DNA from: an uncultured Lachnospiraceae bacterium
GTDB lineage: Bacteria; Bacillota; Clostridia; Lachnospirales; Lachnospiraceae
Direction: 5' to 3'
DNA: 33,780 nt
Assembly: GCA_946040795.1 (NCBI GenBank)
Contig: CAMGCK010000017.1
Coordinates: 1 to 33,780 of the forward strand
The translations under genes and the position numbers were made by a program. Below the pieces are notes generated by a model. That model was not told the DNA's origin. It saw nothing but the letters and a program-made list of their open reading frames with translations, and made no database searches. Shown here piece after piece: positions 7,784 to 15,481 of this stretch; the first letter of the stretch is position 1; each line of letters starts with the position of its first letter.

Positions 7784-8641
7784 ATGTCTATTGTTGAAAT
7801 TCAAAATCTGGTCAAGGAATATCCGGCTTTCCGCCTGGACGATGTCTCTTTCCGACTGGAGGCCGGCCGTATCACCGGCTTCATCGGCAGAAACGGCGCC
7901 GGTAAAACAACGACCATCAAATCCATGCTGAATCTGATTCATCCCACTTCCGGTGAAATCATCTATTTCGGCAAGCCGTTTGCCGGCAATGAATCGGAAA
8001 TCAAACAGCGCATCGGTTATTCCACGGGCATCGTCAACTGGTATCCGCGTAAAAAGATCCGCACCCTTGTGGATATTGCCCGAGGTTTCTATTCCAACTG
8101 GGATGAATCGGCTTATCGGAAGTATCAGACAATGTTCGGCATCGATGAAGAAAAAACGCCGCTGCAGCTTTCCGAAGGCATGAAGGTCAAGGTCAATCTT
8201 CTGCTTGCGCTCTCCCATCGGGCAGAGATCCTGATTCTGGATGAACCGACGAGCGGCCTGGATCCGTTCTCGCGCGGAGAACTTCTGGAGCTTTTCCGTG
8301 AGCTGAAGTCTTCCGGTACGGCGATCTTTTTCTCCACGCACATCATATCCGACATTGAAAAATGTGCCGATGACATCGTCTATATTTCCGGCGGCCGCAT
8401 CATTGCCGCCCTGTCCAAGCAGGCATTCGTTGATAAATTTTCAGTCTGCGGTGAAACACTGGAAGAAACCTTTTTGAGACTGGAGCGAGACAATAGGCAT
8501 ATTGATCTGGCACGAGACAATAGGCATGCTGATATAGAACGAGACAATAGGCATGCTGATATGGAACGAGACAATAGGCATACTGATATGGAACGAGACA
8601 ATAGGCATACTGATATGGAACGAGGTGGTAAAAATGGGTAA
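7784..8641 (+). CDS. ABC exporter ATP-binding protein with C-terminal tandem repeat
   Basis: A 285-aa nucleotide-binding subunit of a two-component ABC-2 exporter. Walker A is GRNGAGKTT near residue 37. The signature helix reads LSEGMKVKVNLLLALSH, the LS-x-GM variant usual in YtrB-type ATPases, followed by Walker B LILDEPTSGLDP and the H-loop STH. The core ends near residue 233. The C-terminus is then five nearly identical 9-residue units of the form DNRHxDxER, highly charged and encoded by 27-bp tandem repeats. Related ATPases lack this tail as far as I know. The stop overlaps the permease start by 8 bp, so the tail may have arisen from repeat expansion between the ATPase core and the permease ribosome binding site. 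Confidence 0.92.
   Translation: MSIVEIQNLVKEYPAFRLDDVSFRLEAGRITGFIGRNGAGKTTTIKSMLNLIHPTSGEIIYFGKPFAGNESEIKQRIGYSTGIVNWYPRKKIRTLVDIARGFYSNWDESAYRKYQTMFGIDEEKTPLQLSEGMKVKVNLLLALSHRAEILILDEPTSGLDPFSRGELLELFRELKSSGTAIFFSTHIISDIEKCADDIVYISGGRIIAALSKQAFVDKFSVCGETLEETFLRLERDNRHIDLARDNRHADIERDNRHADMERDNRHTDMERDNRHTDMERGGKNG
8486..8620 (+). repeat. Five tandem 27-bp repeats inside the ATPase gene
   Basis: Units start at 8486, 8513, 8540, 8567 and 8594, each beginning CGAGACAATAGGCAT. The last two are identical and the earlier ones differ at a few positions. Because 27 is a multiple of 3, any gain or loss of units keeps the ATPase frame open. Only 3 bases separate the array from the GAGGTGG ribosome binding site of the permease. 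Confidence 0.97.
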
Positions 8642-9287
8642 TATTCTGAGAAAAGAGCTGAAGCTTACCGCTTCCGTCCTCTCCTATCTGTTCATTGCCT
8701 TCGGCCTGATGTTTTTCCTTCCCGGTTATCCGATCCTCTGCGGCGTATTCTTCACAACGCTCGGTATTTTCCAAAGTTTCCAAAACGCGCGGGAAGCAAA
8801 CGATATCGTCTTTTCCGCTCTGCTTCCCGTTGCCAAAAAGGACGTGGTCAAAGGAAAATATCTCTTTTCCTGCTTCATCGAGCTCTGCAGCTTCCTGTTG
8901 ATGGCTGCTTCAACGCTCATCCGCATGACCGTACTTTCCGATGCCGCTCCGTATCGCGGCAACGCGCTGATGAATGCCAATCCCTTTGCACTCGGTGCAG
9001 CGCTTGTGATCTTCGGTCTGTTCAATGCGATCTTCATCGGCGGCTTTTTCAAGACCGCCTATCAATTCGCAAAGCCTTTTGTCAGTTACATTCCGGCAGC
9101 CTTCCTGATGCTTGGTGTATTTGAAAGTCTGCACCATTTTCCGGGACTCGATGCACTGAATGCCTTCGGATTTGAGCATCCGGCAATGCAGCTTCTCCTT
9201 CTTCTGGCAGGCGCTGCATGTTATCTTTTGATGACATTCATCTCTTATAAAAAGGCATGCAGCGATTTTGAGCGGATTGATCTTTAA
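8634..9287 (+). CDS. ABC-2 type membrane permease
   Basis: A 217-aa integral membrane protein with about six hydrophobic segments, resembling ABC-2 family permeases (PF13346-like) that pair with YtrB-type ATPases. The start at 8634 is chosen because GAGGTGG lies just before it and the sequence MGNILRKELK is a typical permease N-terminus. The open frame extends back to 8553, but there it only reads the 27-bp repeats. The gene overlaps the ATPase by 8 bp, so translation is coupled. Two such subunits with two ATPases would form the exporter; the substrate is unknown (peptide antibiotics or lipids are common for relatives). Confidence 0.85.
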   Translation: MGNILRKELKLTASVLSYLFIAFGLMFFLPGYPILCGVFFTTLGIFQSFQNAREANDIVFSALLPVAKKDVVKGKYLFSCFIELCSFLLMAASTLIRMTVLSDAAPYRGNALMNANPFALGAALVIFGLFNAIFIGGFFKTAYQFAKPFVSYIPAAFLMLGVFESLHHFPGLDALNAFGFEHPAMQLLLLLAGAACYLLMTFISYKKACSDFERIDL

Positions 9288-9426
9288 CCTGAAGGGAAGA
9301 GATTGCTCAATTGCCGGGGGCACTCCCGGACGACCTGCCCGACAGCTGTGTTCACCCTTGGACGCCTGTTCGACAGCAATGTTTTGTTTATAAATGATCA
9401 GCCCAGTACAGCATGGAGGAGTTGAA

Positions 9427-9861
9427 ATGTTGAAAGATAATCTTGTGATGTTAAGAAACATACATGGATTTTCTCAGGAGGAAATTTCAGAAAGAATCGG
9501 TATTTCCCGTCAGGCCTATGCCAAGTGGGAAAGCGGTGCAACCGTGCCGGACATAGAAAAATGCGCACGGCTGGCGAACATTTACGGAGTGACCGTTGAC
9601 AGTCTGTTGAAAACAGAGGCCGCCGATGGCATCGGCCCGATTCCACCGGCCCCCGCAGGAAAAAATATCTGGGGGACCGTCACCGTAAATGAACGTGGGC
9701 AGATCGTTATACCCAAAGCGGTGCGCGATAAATTCGGACTGGAAACCGGGACGCGGCTCGTGGTACTGAGCGACGAAAACGGTATCGCACTGATATCGGC
9801 AGAACGGTTTGAAGCCGGCATGAAAGCAATGATGGAACATGCTTCCACTGCGATTGAATAA
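9427..9861 (+). CDS. XRE-AbrB/SpoVT fusion transcription regulator
   Basis: A 144-aa DNA-binding protein joining two families. Residues 1-60 form an XRE/Cro helix-turn-helix (FSQEEISERIGISRQAYAKWESG). Residues 80-130 form an AbrB/SpoVT swapped-hairpin domain (VTVNERGQIVIPKAVRDKFGLETGTRLVVL). The start at 9427 is preferred over the in-frame ATG at 9394 because GGAGGAG sits directly before it. It lies 139 bases after the permease and reads the same way, so it probably controls the ABC operon or itself. AbrB domains usually dimerise and bind A+T-rich DNA. Confidence 0.88.
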   Translation: MLKDNLVMLRNIHGFSQEEISERIGISRQAYAKWESGATVPDIEKCARLANIYGVTVDSLLKTEAADGIGPIPPAPAGKNIWGTVTVNERGQIVIPKAVRDKFGLETGTRLVVLSDENGIALISAERFEAGMKAMMEHASTAIE

Positions 9862-9939
9862 AAAAGAGGCTGTAAATGATATGTCTCCCTTTTACTGGAC
9901 AACCAGCAAAGGGGCATATCATAAAACAGCCTCTTTTTT
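9860..9939. terminator. 80-bp imperfect palindrome, bidirectional terminator or MITE-like remnant
   Basis: A 14-base arm (six A then GAGGCTGT) at 9860-9873 is perfectly mirrored at 9926-9939, and ATGATATG at 9876-9883 is mirrored at 9915-9922. The central 31 bases are unpaired. T tracts occur on both strands, so it can terminate the regulator (+) and fumC (-). The long arms and terminal inverted-repeat look also fit a miniature mobile element; no target-site duplication is clear. Confidence 0.75.
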
Positions 9940-9954
9940 CATGATAATGTGAGT

Positions 9955-10138
9955 CAAACCGTTCCCGCAGTTTACCGCAGCTCCTTCAGAGCTGCTCACG
10001 ACCACGAACGCACTTCTTTCAGAAGTGTCCCCTCGGATTACCGCAGCTCCTCCAGAGCTGCTCACGACCGCACCCGCGCTTTGCTTCGCAAACCGTTCCC
10101 GCTGCTCCCGCAGCGGCTCCCGTGCGGTCGTGCGGTCG
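9955..10138. repeat. Hairpin-rich repeat cluster between the regulator and fumC
   Basis: A 31-base direct repeat occurs at 9973-10003 and 10039-10069 with one mismatch, each copy holding the hairpin GCAGCTC-N5-GAGCTGC. A 14-base repeat occurs at 9955-9968 and 10089-10102. Further hairpins are ACTTCT-TTC-AGAAGT, TTTGC-TTC-GCAAA and CCGCTGC-TCCC-GCAGCGG. The arms CACGACCGCAC (10063-10073) and GTGCGGTCGTG (10122-10132) enclose the last two. Read on the minus strand it is the fumC 3' untranslated region. It carries no convincing gene. Confidence 0.8.
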
Positions 10139-11515
10139 TTAAACCATCTTTTCCGGATGATATATTTCATCAAACTTTTCTTCCGTCAGGAATCCCAGCT
10201 CCGTGCAGGCTTCTCTTAATGAGATATTCTCCTTGTGCGCCTTCTTGGCAACCTTTGCCGCATTTTCATAACCGATGTACGGATTCAGCGCCGTTACGGT
10301 CATCAGCGAACGGTTCATGTATTCCTTCATCTTCTCACGATTCGCGGCGATGCCGGAAGCGCAGCGCTCATTGAATGCGACAATGGACTCGGACAGCAGA
10401 CGCACGGACTGCAGGAAATTGTAGATCAGCACCGGCATGAAGACATTCAGTTCAAAATTTCCCTGAGAAGCGGCAACGCCCACCGCGGCATCATTGCCCA
10501 TGACCTGAACAGCAACCATGGTCACCTGCTCGCACTGAGTCGGATTGACCTTACCCGGCATGATGGAGGAACCCGGCTCATTTTCCGGAATGAAGATCTC
10601 GCCAAGACCGGCACGGGGACCGGAAGCCAGCCACCGGACATCGTTGGCAATCTTCATCATGTCGCAGGCCGTTGCCTTGACCGCGCCGTGCGCAAAAACC
10701 AGTTCATCCTTGGAGGTCAGCGCATGATACTTGTTTTCAGCGGTCACAAAGGTCTTACCGGTCAGCTTGGAAACCTCCTCCGCAACCAGCCGGTCAAAGC
10801 CCGCCGGCGCATTCAGTCCGGTACCGACAGCTGTACCGCCCAGTGCCAGTTCAGCAAGCGGCTTCAGCGCAAAACGGATCAACTCCAGATCCTTCTGAAG
10901 GCTGTTTTTCCAACCGGAAACTTCCTCGCCGAATGTGATCGGCACGGCATCCTGCAGATGGGTGCGGCCGGTTTTAACAGCATCGGCGTTCTCTTTTTCC
11001 AGCCGGTCAAAGGTTCTAATCAGTTCCTGCATCGCCGGAATCAGCTTATCTTCCAGTGCTGTTACCGCTGCAATGTGCATGGCGGTCGGGAATGTGTCAT
11101 TGGAGGACTGGGACATATTGACGTCATCGTTCGGATGCAGGATCTTTGCTCCGGCGATCTCATTGCCGCGGTTTGCGATGACTTCATTGGAATTCATGTT
11201 GGACTGCGTACCGGAACCGGTCTGCCAAACAACAAGCGGGAAATGATCATTCAACGCTCCGCTTGTCACTTCTCCTGCAGCTGCCGTAATGGCCGCAAGC
11301 TTTTCAGCCGTCATCTTCTCCGGCTTCAGCTGATGATTGGCTGCCGCCGCGGCTGCCTTCAGAATGCCAAAGGCTTTGATGATCTCCGCCGGCATGGTCT
11401 CGATGCCCACACCGATCGGAAAATTCTGACGCGAACGTTCCGTCTGTGCCCCCCAGTAACAATCTGCCGGGATCTGCATTTCACCCATTGAATCATGTTC
11501 GATACGATATTCCAT
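10139..11515 (-). CDS. fumC: Fumarate hydratase, class II
   Basis: A 458-aa enzyme converting fumarate to malate in the cytoplasm, homotetrameric and free of iron-sulfur clusters. The fumarase/aspartase signature GSSIMPGKVNP lies at 315-325, with the catalytic loop serine at 316, and GRTHLQDA places the base-relay histidine at 186. SGTQSNMN at 101-108 and SSNDTFPTA at 137-145 complete the substrate site. These numbers run two below E. coli FumC throughout, so the protein is full length. GGAGGAG lies before the ATG. It is the last gene of a minus-strand series and is followed by the structured repeat cluster and palindrome. Confidence 0.97.
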   Translation of the reverse strand: MEYRIEHDSMGEMQIPADCYWGAQTERSRQNFPIGVGIETMPAEIIKAFGILKAAAAAANHQLKPEKMTAEKLAAITAAAGEVTSGALNDHFPLVVWQTGSGTQSNMNSNEVIANRGNEIAGAKILHPNDDVNMSQSSNDTFPTAMHIAAVTALEDKLIPAMQELIRTFDRLEKENADAVKTGRTHLQDAVPITFGEEVSGWKNSLQKDLELIRFALKPLAELALGGTAVGTGLNAPAGFDRLVAEEVSKLTGKTFVTAENKYHALTSKDELVFAHGAVKATACDMMKIANDVRWLASGPRAGLGEIFIPENEPGSSIMPGKVNPTQCEQVTMVAVQVMGNDAAVGVAASQGNFELNVFMPVLIYNFLQSVRLLSESIVAFNERCASGIAANREKMKEYMNRSLMTVTALNPYIGYENAAKVAKKAHKENISLREACTELGFLTEEKFDEIYHPEKMV

Positions 11516-11604
11516 ACTGTCTCCTCCCTGTCATCCTGCGCTCACCGTTCCCCATGTGGTTCCGGCCCTTTTAAGCGCCTTGCTTTTCCATGCGCATTCT
11601 GCAC

Positions 11605-11633
11605 ATAATACTGTTGGCGCACTTCTCTATTAA
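11605..11633 (-). promoter_or_regulatory. Possible fumC promoter
   Basis: On the minus strand TTAATA (11628-11633) and TATTAT (11605-11610) are 17 bp apart in the 135-base gap before fumC. The -35 match is only 4 of 6, so this is tentative. Confidence 0.35.
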
Positions 11634-11650
11634 GTGCACTCCGTGCTCGT

Positions 11651-12400
11651 TTATATTTTCCCGGCCTCCGCATGGTAGCTGCCGTCCCCGCCCATCCTGA
11701 GCGTCAGATCCGCAGCCATGGATTTTTCCAGTACCAGCCGGACATTCTTCATGTCACTCTTTTCAACAAAGATCTCCGCCTGTTCGCGGGATCCATATCC
11801 TCTTGTTTTCCGTTCGATGAGCCGTTCCCGAAGATCCGCTTCATCTGCCCGGATCATAATCGTGTAATCCGCTGTTTTCCGAAGGTCCCGATACCCATCC
11901 GCATCCAGCAGCAGGTAGTTTCCTTCAATGAAGACGATGTCCCCGCTCACCGGCTCAGTACCATCGACCGGCTCGTGCAGGGTCCGATCGTACACCGGCC
12001 AGTATACTTCCCGTTCTGCCGCCACATCGGCGATGCACTTTGAAAGCCGCTCCACATCATAAGTTTCCGGCGCGCCCTTCACGGCCGTCAGCGGAACCTT
12101 TTCACCATCGAGTATCGTAAAATGTTTTTTCAGATACTCACATTTAAGATGAAAACCGTCCATTCCGAGCGCAGTCCATTTGCCCTTCTCTCCTGCCAGC
12201 TGTGTAAGGAAATTCACCAGCGTGCTCTTTCCCGCTGCCGGCGGCGCCGCCAGAAGTACAACGATCCGACGCCCTTTGGCCCGCTGCAGTTCAAGAAGTT
12301 TCACAAGAAGCGGCTTGAAGATCTGCTCCACACTTTCATCGGAATACACCGCATGTACGGCAAATCCATTGATCACACAGTCTTTTTCCATAGCCTTCAT
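11651..12400 (-). CDS. Nucleoside/nucleotide kinase family P-loop protein
   Basis: A 249-aa protein of the uridine kinase/phosphoribulokinase-like P-loop fold. The Walker A region AAPPAAGKST (51-60) has the PAAGKST form, with alanine in place of the first glycine, as in many 'nucleoside/nucleotide kinase family' proteins. GMDGFHL is the substrate-binding DGFH motif, PVYDRTLHEP the YDR region and IVFIEGNYLLL the Walker B-like strand. It likely phosphorylates a nucleoside, sugar or related small hydroxyl substrate in the cytoplasm; which one cannot be told. It follows the small membrane protein gene by 57 bases on the same strand. Confidence 0.85.
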   Translation of the reverse strand: MKAMEKDCVINGFAVHAVYSDESVEQIFKPLLVKLLELQRAKGRRIVVLLAAPPAAGKSTLVNFLTQLAGEKGKWTALGMDGFHLKCEYLKKHFTILDGEKVPLTAVKGAPETYDVERLSKCIADVAAEREVYWPVYDRTLHEPVDGTEPVSGDIVFIEGNYLLLDADGYRDLRKTADYTIMIRADEADLRERLIERKTRGYGSREQAEIFVEKSDMKNVRLVLEKSMAADLTLRMGGDGSYHAEAGKI

Positions 12401-12457
12401 ATCTTCCCGGCGTCATACGCCTGCTCTCTCACACATCATGTTCTCACCAACAGCCGC

Positions 12458-12817
12458 TCAGTGAAACATTCTCTTTTCCGTTTCCTTTTCAGCCTGCCTC
12501 TTTTTACGCTCGGCTTTTCTTTCATCCCGTGCCTTTTCCTTCGGAAAAGCCTTGTAGACAAAATCCTCACCATACAGCGCTTTCAGCTGACGGATCCTCC
12601 GCCGATGCAGAACATAGCCGGTAGTCAGCGCCACCCCCAGCATATACACGCTTAATATGATACTCCACCAGATTCCAAGACTTTCTGAATTGGTGATGAG
12701 AAGGATCGGCACCAGGGCCTGAAAAACAAGAAAAACGAGCACCAGCATCAATGCCTGGATCAATGCGGGAAGTTCTGTATAAAATTTCCCGATCTGCTCC
12801 GCAAGCTTTTTCAGCAC
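12458..12817 (-). CDS. Small two-segment membrane protein, function unknown
   Basis: A 119-aa protein if it starts at the GTG at 12817, which has the ribosome-binding stretch GGAGGAGAAAGGAG directly upstream. An in-frame GTG at 12856 has none. Two hydrophobic segments (about residues 20-43 and 53-72) are followed by a strongly basic and acidic tail rich in K, R and E, probably cytoplasmic. No family is recognised. It lies between pcp and the kinase gene in the same direction. Confidence 0.7.
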   Translation of the reverse strand: MLKKLAEQIGKFYTELPALIQALMLVLVFLVFQALVPILLITNSESLGIWWSIILSVYMLGVALTTGYVLHRRRIRQLKALYGEDFVYKAFPKEKARDERKAERKKRQAEKETEKRMFH

Positions 12818-12949
12818 GGCTCCTTTCTCCTCCTTCCCGTAATTCAAATACACCACCGTTCAGGCAGTCCCTTGCCGGCCGTCTGTCAATTCAGCAGCCC
12901 GTTTGCCTCTCTCCACAGCAGTCTCTGTCGCAGCAACTCCCTTCTGAAA

Positions 12950-13549
12950 TCACAGAAGCGTCAGCACCAGGTTCAGCCCGCGGACGATCTCCTCCAGTTC
13001 AAGCGCCGGTGTGCCTTCCGGCATGCGTGAAAGCTGTTCCGGAATACAGGGCACATGGATGAATCCGCCCACCATGTCCGGGGCTTCTTTGGCGATGTAA
13101 TCCATGAGGCCGTACATCAGATGATTGCAGACAAAGGTGCCGGCCGTATTGGAAACATTGGCGGGAATACCGGCCGTGTTCAGCACTTCCACGATCTTTT
13201 TGATGGGAAGCTTTGTAAAATAAGCCGTTTCTCCGCCCGGGACGATGGCCTCATCCTCCGGCTGATTACCGGCATTATCTGCGATCCGCGCGTCATTCAC
13301 ATTAATGGCCACCCGCTCCGGCGTGATCCACTTTCTGCCGGCTGCCTGGCCCACCAGGACCACAGCGTCCGGCTTCAGCGCACGCAGTTCTTCCGTCAGA
13401 AGACGAATGGACTCTCCGTACACCGTCGGTATCATTTTCTTATACAGTTCCACACCCTCCGGTGCTGTCAGCCGGCTCACGGCCTCCCAGGCCGGATTGA
13501 CCGGTTCTCCGCCAAAGGGATCGAAACCCGTTACCAGAATCTTTTTCAT
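12950..13549 (-). CDS. pcp: Pyroglutamyl-peptidase I
   Basis: A 199-aa cysteine peptidase (family C15) that removes N-terminal pyroglutamate from peptides in the cytoplasm. The N-terminus MKKILVTGFDPFGG is diagnostic. The catalytic triad is Glu78 (in PERVAIN), Cys141 (in GTFVCNHLMYG) and His165 (in GFIHVP), each exactly three below the B. amyloliquefaciens numbering. The ATG overlaps the stop of the upstream glycosidase gene by 4 bp (ATGA), so the two are translationally coupled. Confidence 0.97.
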   Translation of the reverse strand: MKKILVTGFDPFGGEPVNPAWEAVSRLTAPEGVELYKKMIPTVYGESIRLLTEELRALKPDAVVLVGQAAGRKWITPERVAINVNDARIADNAGNQPEDEAIVPGGETAYFTKLPIKKIVEVLNTAGIPANVSNTAGTFVCNHLMYGLMDYIAKEAPDMVGGFIHVPCIPEQLSRMPEGTPALELEEIVRGLNLVLTLL

Positions 13550-14688
13550 GCCTGCTCCCTCAGCGCTGCACCTGCGCCTTCCTTATCGGCTCCCAGTTTT
13601 TTGAACAGCGCGATCTCCGCCGGATCATACGGCGTATGACCGTCCTGACGGATAATGTCATGCTGCCATTTGGTATAGTCCAGATCCGGGCGGCCTTTAA
13701 TATCGTCCCAGGGGAGATAGAACTGGCACTTACCGGCCGTCAGGCCCCAATGGTAGCTGCCGATCTTATGATCATAGTAGAGCTGCAGGTTTTCCGGAAT
13801 ATTGTTGTTGAAGATGCGGTGCAGCCATTCGGTGTTGGCCATCGGACGGCCTTCACGCTCCAGGCGGGCAACCGTAGCCTGTACCTCCGTGAAGTTGGAG
13901 TACTGATGGAAGGTGATGATATCGGAAAGGTCCACGCAGACGCGCTCGATCTCAGACATCTGGATGCTCGGGTCGATGCCGAACATCGGATCATACCGCC
14001 ATACACATGCGGTCAGCGGCTGGATCGGGTCATAACTTCTGGCGATCTCAAACGCTTCCTGAATATACGGGATGCTCATGCCATGGCGGTTGGAATTGCC
14101 CGGCTCGTTCCAAAGGTCCCAGATGTGAATGCGCGGATCCTTGGCAAAACGGGAGAACAACGCATGGAACCAGCCTTCGCTGTACTTGCGGAATTCCGGC
14201 TCATCCCAGTATATCCAGCCCTTGATGACCTTCTCACCGGTAAACGGGCTGTCCTTGTGTCCGCCGTGATACCCCCAGTCAAAGGGCTGCGGGCCCACCG
14301 GGCGCAGCTTTTCCCAGTCTTCTCTGGTCATCTCATGGCCTTCCGGCAGATACTTCGGCCGGCCAAAGCTGACGCAGTCATTTCCGATAACCGGCATCAT
14401 GCCGATGCCTCTCTCATCCAAAAGGCCCAGGAAAGCATCCAGCGCGTCCAGGAACTTGTCGCCATCCAGGATCCACATGATGCTCGGCAGGAACATGCGG
14501 ACGGAGTTAAAGCCCAGTTCTTTTAAAAGATCCAGTTCCGGAATGATGGTCTTCAGCGCTTCCTCGCGGGTGTCTTCCTGCCAGTAGGAATACTCCGGCT
14601 GACAAGCGGGTACATAGTTCAATCCCATGATCCAGGGGCGGGCGTTCCACCAGTCCCAGGCTTCTTCTTTGGTCCATCGTCTGTTCAT
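13546..14688 (-). CDS. GH5-like glycoside hydrolase (clan A)
   Basis: A 380-aa TIM-barrel glycosidase, often annotated as a 1,4-beta-xylanase or cellulase family protein. The acid/base glutamate is Glu195 in WDLWNEPGN and the probable nucleophile Glu287 in MANTEW, the spacing expected of a clan-A retaining enzyme. GFNSVRMFLPS near residue 60 is the usual beta-2/beta-3 region. There is no signal peptide, so the enzyme is intracellular and would act on imported oligosaccharides, probably from plant beta-glycans (inference). GGAGG precedes the ATG. The gene heads the minus-strand operon with pcp. Confidence 0.85.
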   Translation of the reverse strand: MNRRWTKEEAWDWWNARPWIMGLNYVPACQPEYSYWQEDTREEALKTIIPELDLLKELGFNSVRMFLPSIMWILDGDKFLDALDAFLGLLDERGIGMMPVIGNDCVSFGRPKYLPEGHEMTREDWEKLRPVGPQPFDWGYHGGHKDSPFTGEKVIKGWIYWDEPEFRKYSEGWFHALFSRFAKDPRIHIWDLWNEPGNSNRHGMSIPYIQEAFEIARSYDPIQPLTACVWRYDPMFGIDPSIQMSEIERVCVDLSDIITFHQYSNFTEVQATVARLEREGRPMANTEWLHRIFNNNIPENLQLYYDHKIGSYHWGLTAGKCQFYLPWDDIKGRPDLDYTKWQHDIIRQDGHTPYDPAEIALFKKLGADKEGAGAALREQA

Positions 14689-14709
14689 GTCGATCCTCCG
14701 TTGTTGATT

Positions 14710-14738
14710 ATGATAAATATTTACACTGTTTATGTCAC
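14710..14738 (-). promoter_or_regulatory. Promoter for the glycosidase-pcp operon
   Basis: On the minus strand GTGACA (14733-14738) and TATCAT (14710-14715) are separated by 17 bp, each 5 of 6 matches to consensus. The A+T-rich palindrome TAAATATTTA lies in the spacer. Confidence 0.55.
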
Positions 14739-14826
14739 TTTTGGCATTACCTGCATTCTACCACACTGCTTTTCGGGTGACAATGGGGACGTTTCATTTT
14801 GTCAACTTCTGTTTTTCCCTGTTCTG

Positions 14827-14835
14827 TGCTACAAT
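14827..14835 (+). promoter_or_regulatory. Extended -10 promoter for the AEC-like gene
   Basis: TGC directly before TACAAT (14830-14835) makes an extended -10 element 30 bases before the start codon. No convincing -35 lies at the usual distance. Confidence 0.45.
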
Positions 14836-14864
14836 AAAAAACACTTGTATTTTAGAGGATGACT

Positions 14865-15401
14865 ATGACTCAATATTTTTTACTTGCACTGAATGCGGTT
14901 GTCCCGTTCATTTTTTACATGACCTTTGGCTATGCAGTCGTTCATGGATTCAAAATGACGGACAGTGACTTCCTGACCCGCCTGAACAGGCTGGTCTTTA
15001 AATGCTTCTTCCCGGTCCTGATGTTCAACAATTTCTCCAAAATGGATTTTTCAGGCGGTGTCAAAGGCGGCTTCATCCTGTTTACCGCTGCTGCCGTTCT
15101 GCTTCTCATCAGCCTTCTTGTGCTGACGATGGGCTTCTTCGTGAAAGAAAATGCCCGGAAAGGCGTTGTGATTCCGGCCATCGCCCTTGTGGCCATGCTG
15201 CCCTTTGCTTTTACTCCTGCCCAGCGCTTTGTGGTATTCGCAGTATTCGCGACGCCGGTTGCTGTATCTTCGTTCACCATGGCAGCCAATATGGGCGGCG
15301 ATGCCGATCTGGCCGGCGAGTTCGTAGCCGTATCAACGATTGCGTCCCTGTTCACGCTGTTTGTCTGGATCGTCTTCTTGAAGTCGATGGGAATTGTTTA
15401 A
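14865..15401 (+). CDS. Internally shortened AEC-type permease
   Basis: A 178-aa membrane protein. The start at 14865 is preferred to 14859 because AGAGG then sits at normal distance. Residues 1-100 resemble the N-terminus of auxin efflux carrier (AEC) family permeases (VVPIFFY-like first helix, then FKCFFPVLMFNNFSK). The C-terminus is the family ending: FATPVAVSSFTMAANMGGDADLAGEFV followed by a last helix. Full AEC proteins have about 300 residues in ten helices; here the middle four or five helices are absent and the frame is intact. It may be an internal-deletion relic, a half-size variant or a protein working as an oligomer. It lies divergent to the glycosidase operon. Confidence 0.75.
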   Translation: MTQYFLLALNAVVPFIFYMTFGYAVVHGFKMTDSDFLTRLNRLVFKCFFPVLMFNNFSKMDFSGGVKGGFILFTAAAVLLLISLLVLTMGFFVKENARKGVVIPAIALVAMLPFAFTPAQRFVVFAVFATPVAVSSFTMAANMGGDADLAGEFVAVSTIASLFTLFVWIVFLKSMGIV

Positions 15402-15442
15402 GAAAGTCCGCGCGTTTTGTCAGATTTAGTTTTTTCACATAA

Positions 15443-15470
15443 AAAACGGAGGTCTCACGACCTCCGTTTT
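15443..15470. terminator. Bidirectional intrinsic terminator
   Basis: A perfect 12-bp stem (15443-15454 with 15459-15470) with the tetraloop TCAC and A/T tracts on both sides, between the convergent AEC-like and hsp20 genes. Confidence 0.92.
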
Positions 15471-15481
15471 GATTGCTTTTC

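Noticed and set aside
8486-8620. CRISPR-like array
   Set aside because: The 27-bp units are contiguous with no unique spacers and are in frame inside a gene; it is a tandem repeat.
9919-10173. 84-aa open frame on the minus strand with a repeated VVSSSxGAAV motif
   Set aside because: It only reads through the 31-base hairpin repeats and the fumC 3' end; no ribosome binding site.
10235-11491. 418-aa open frame on the plus strand
   Set aside because: Antisense shadow of fumC, which has catalytic motifs and a ribosome binding site; the plus frame shows no family motif.
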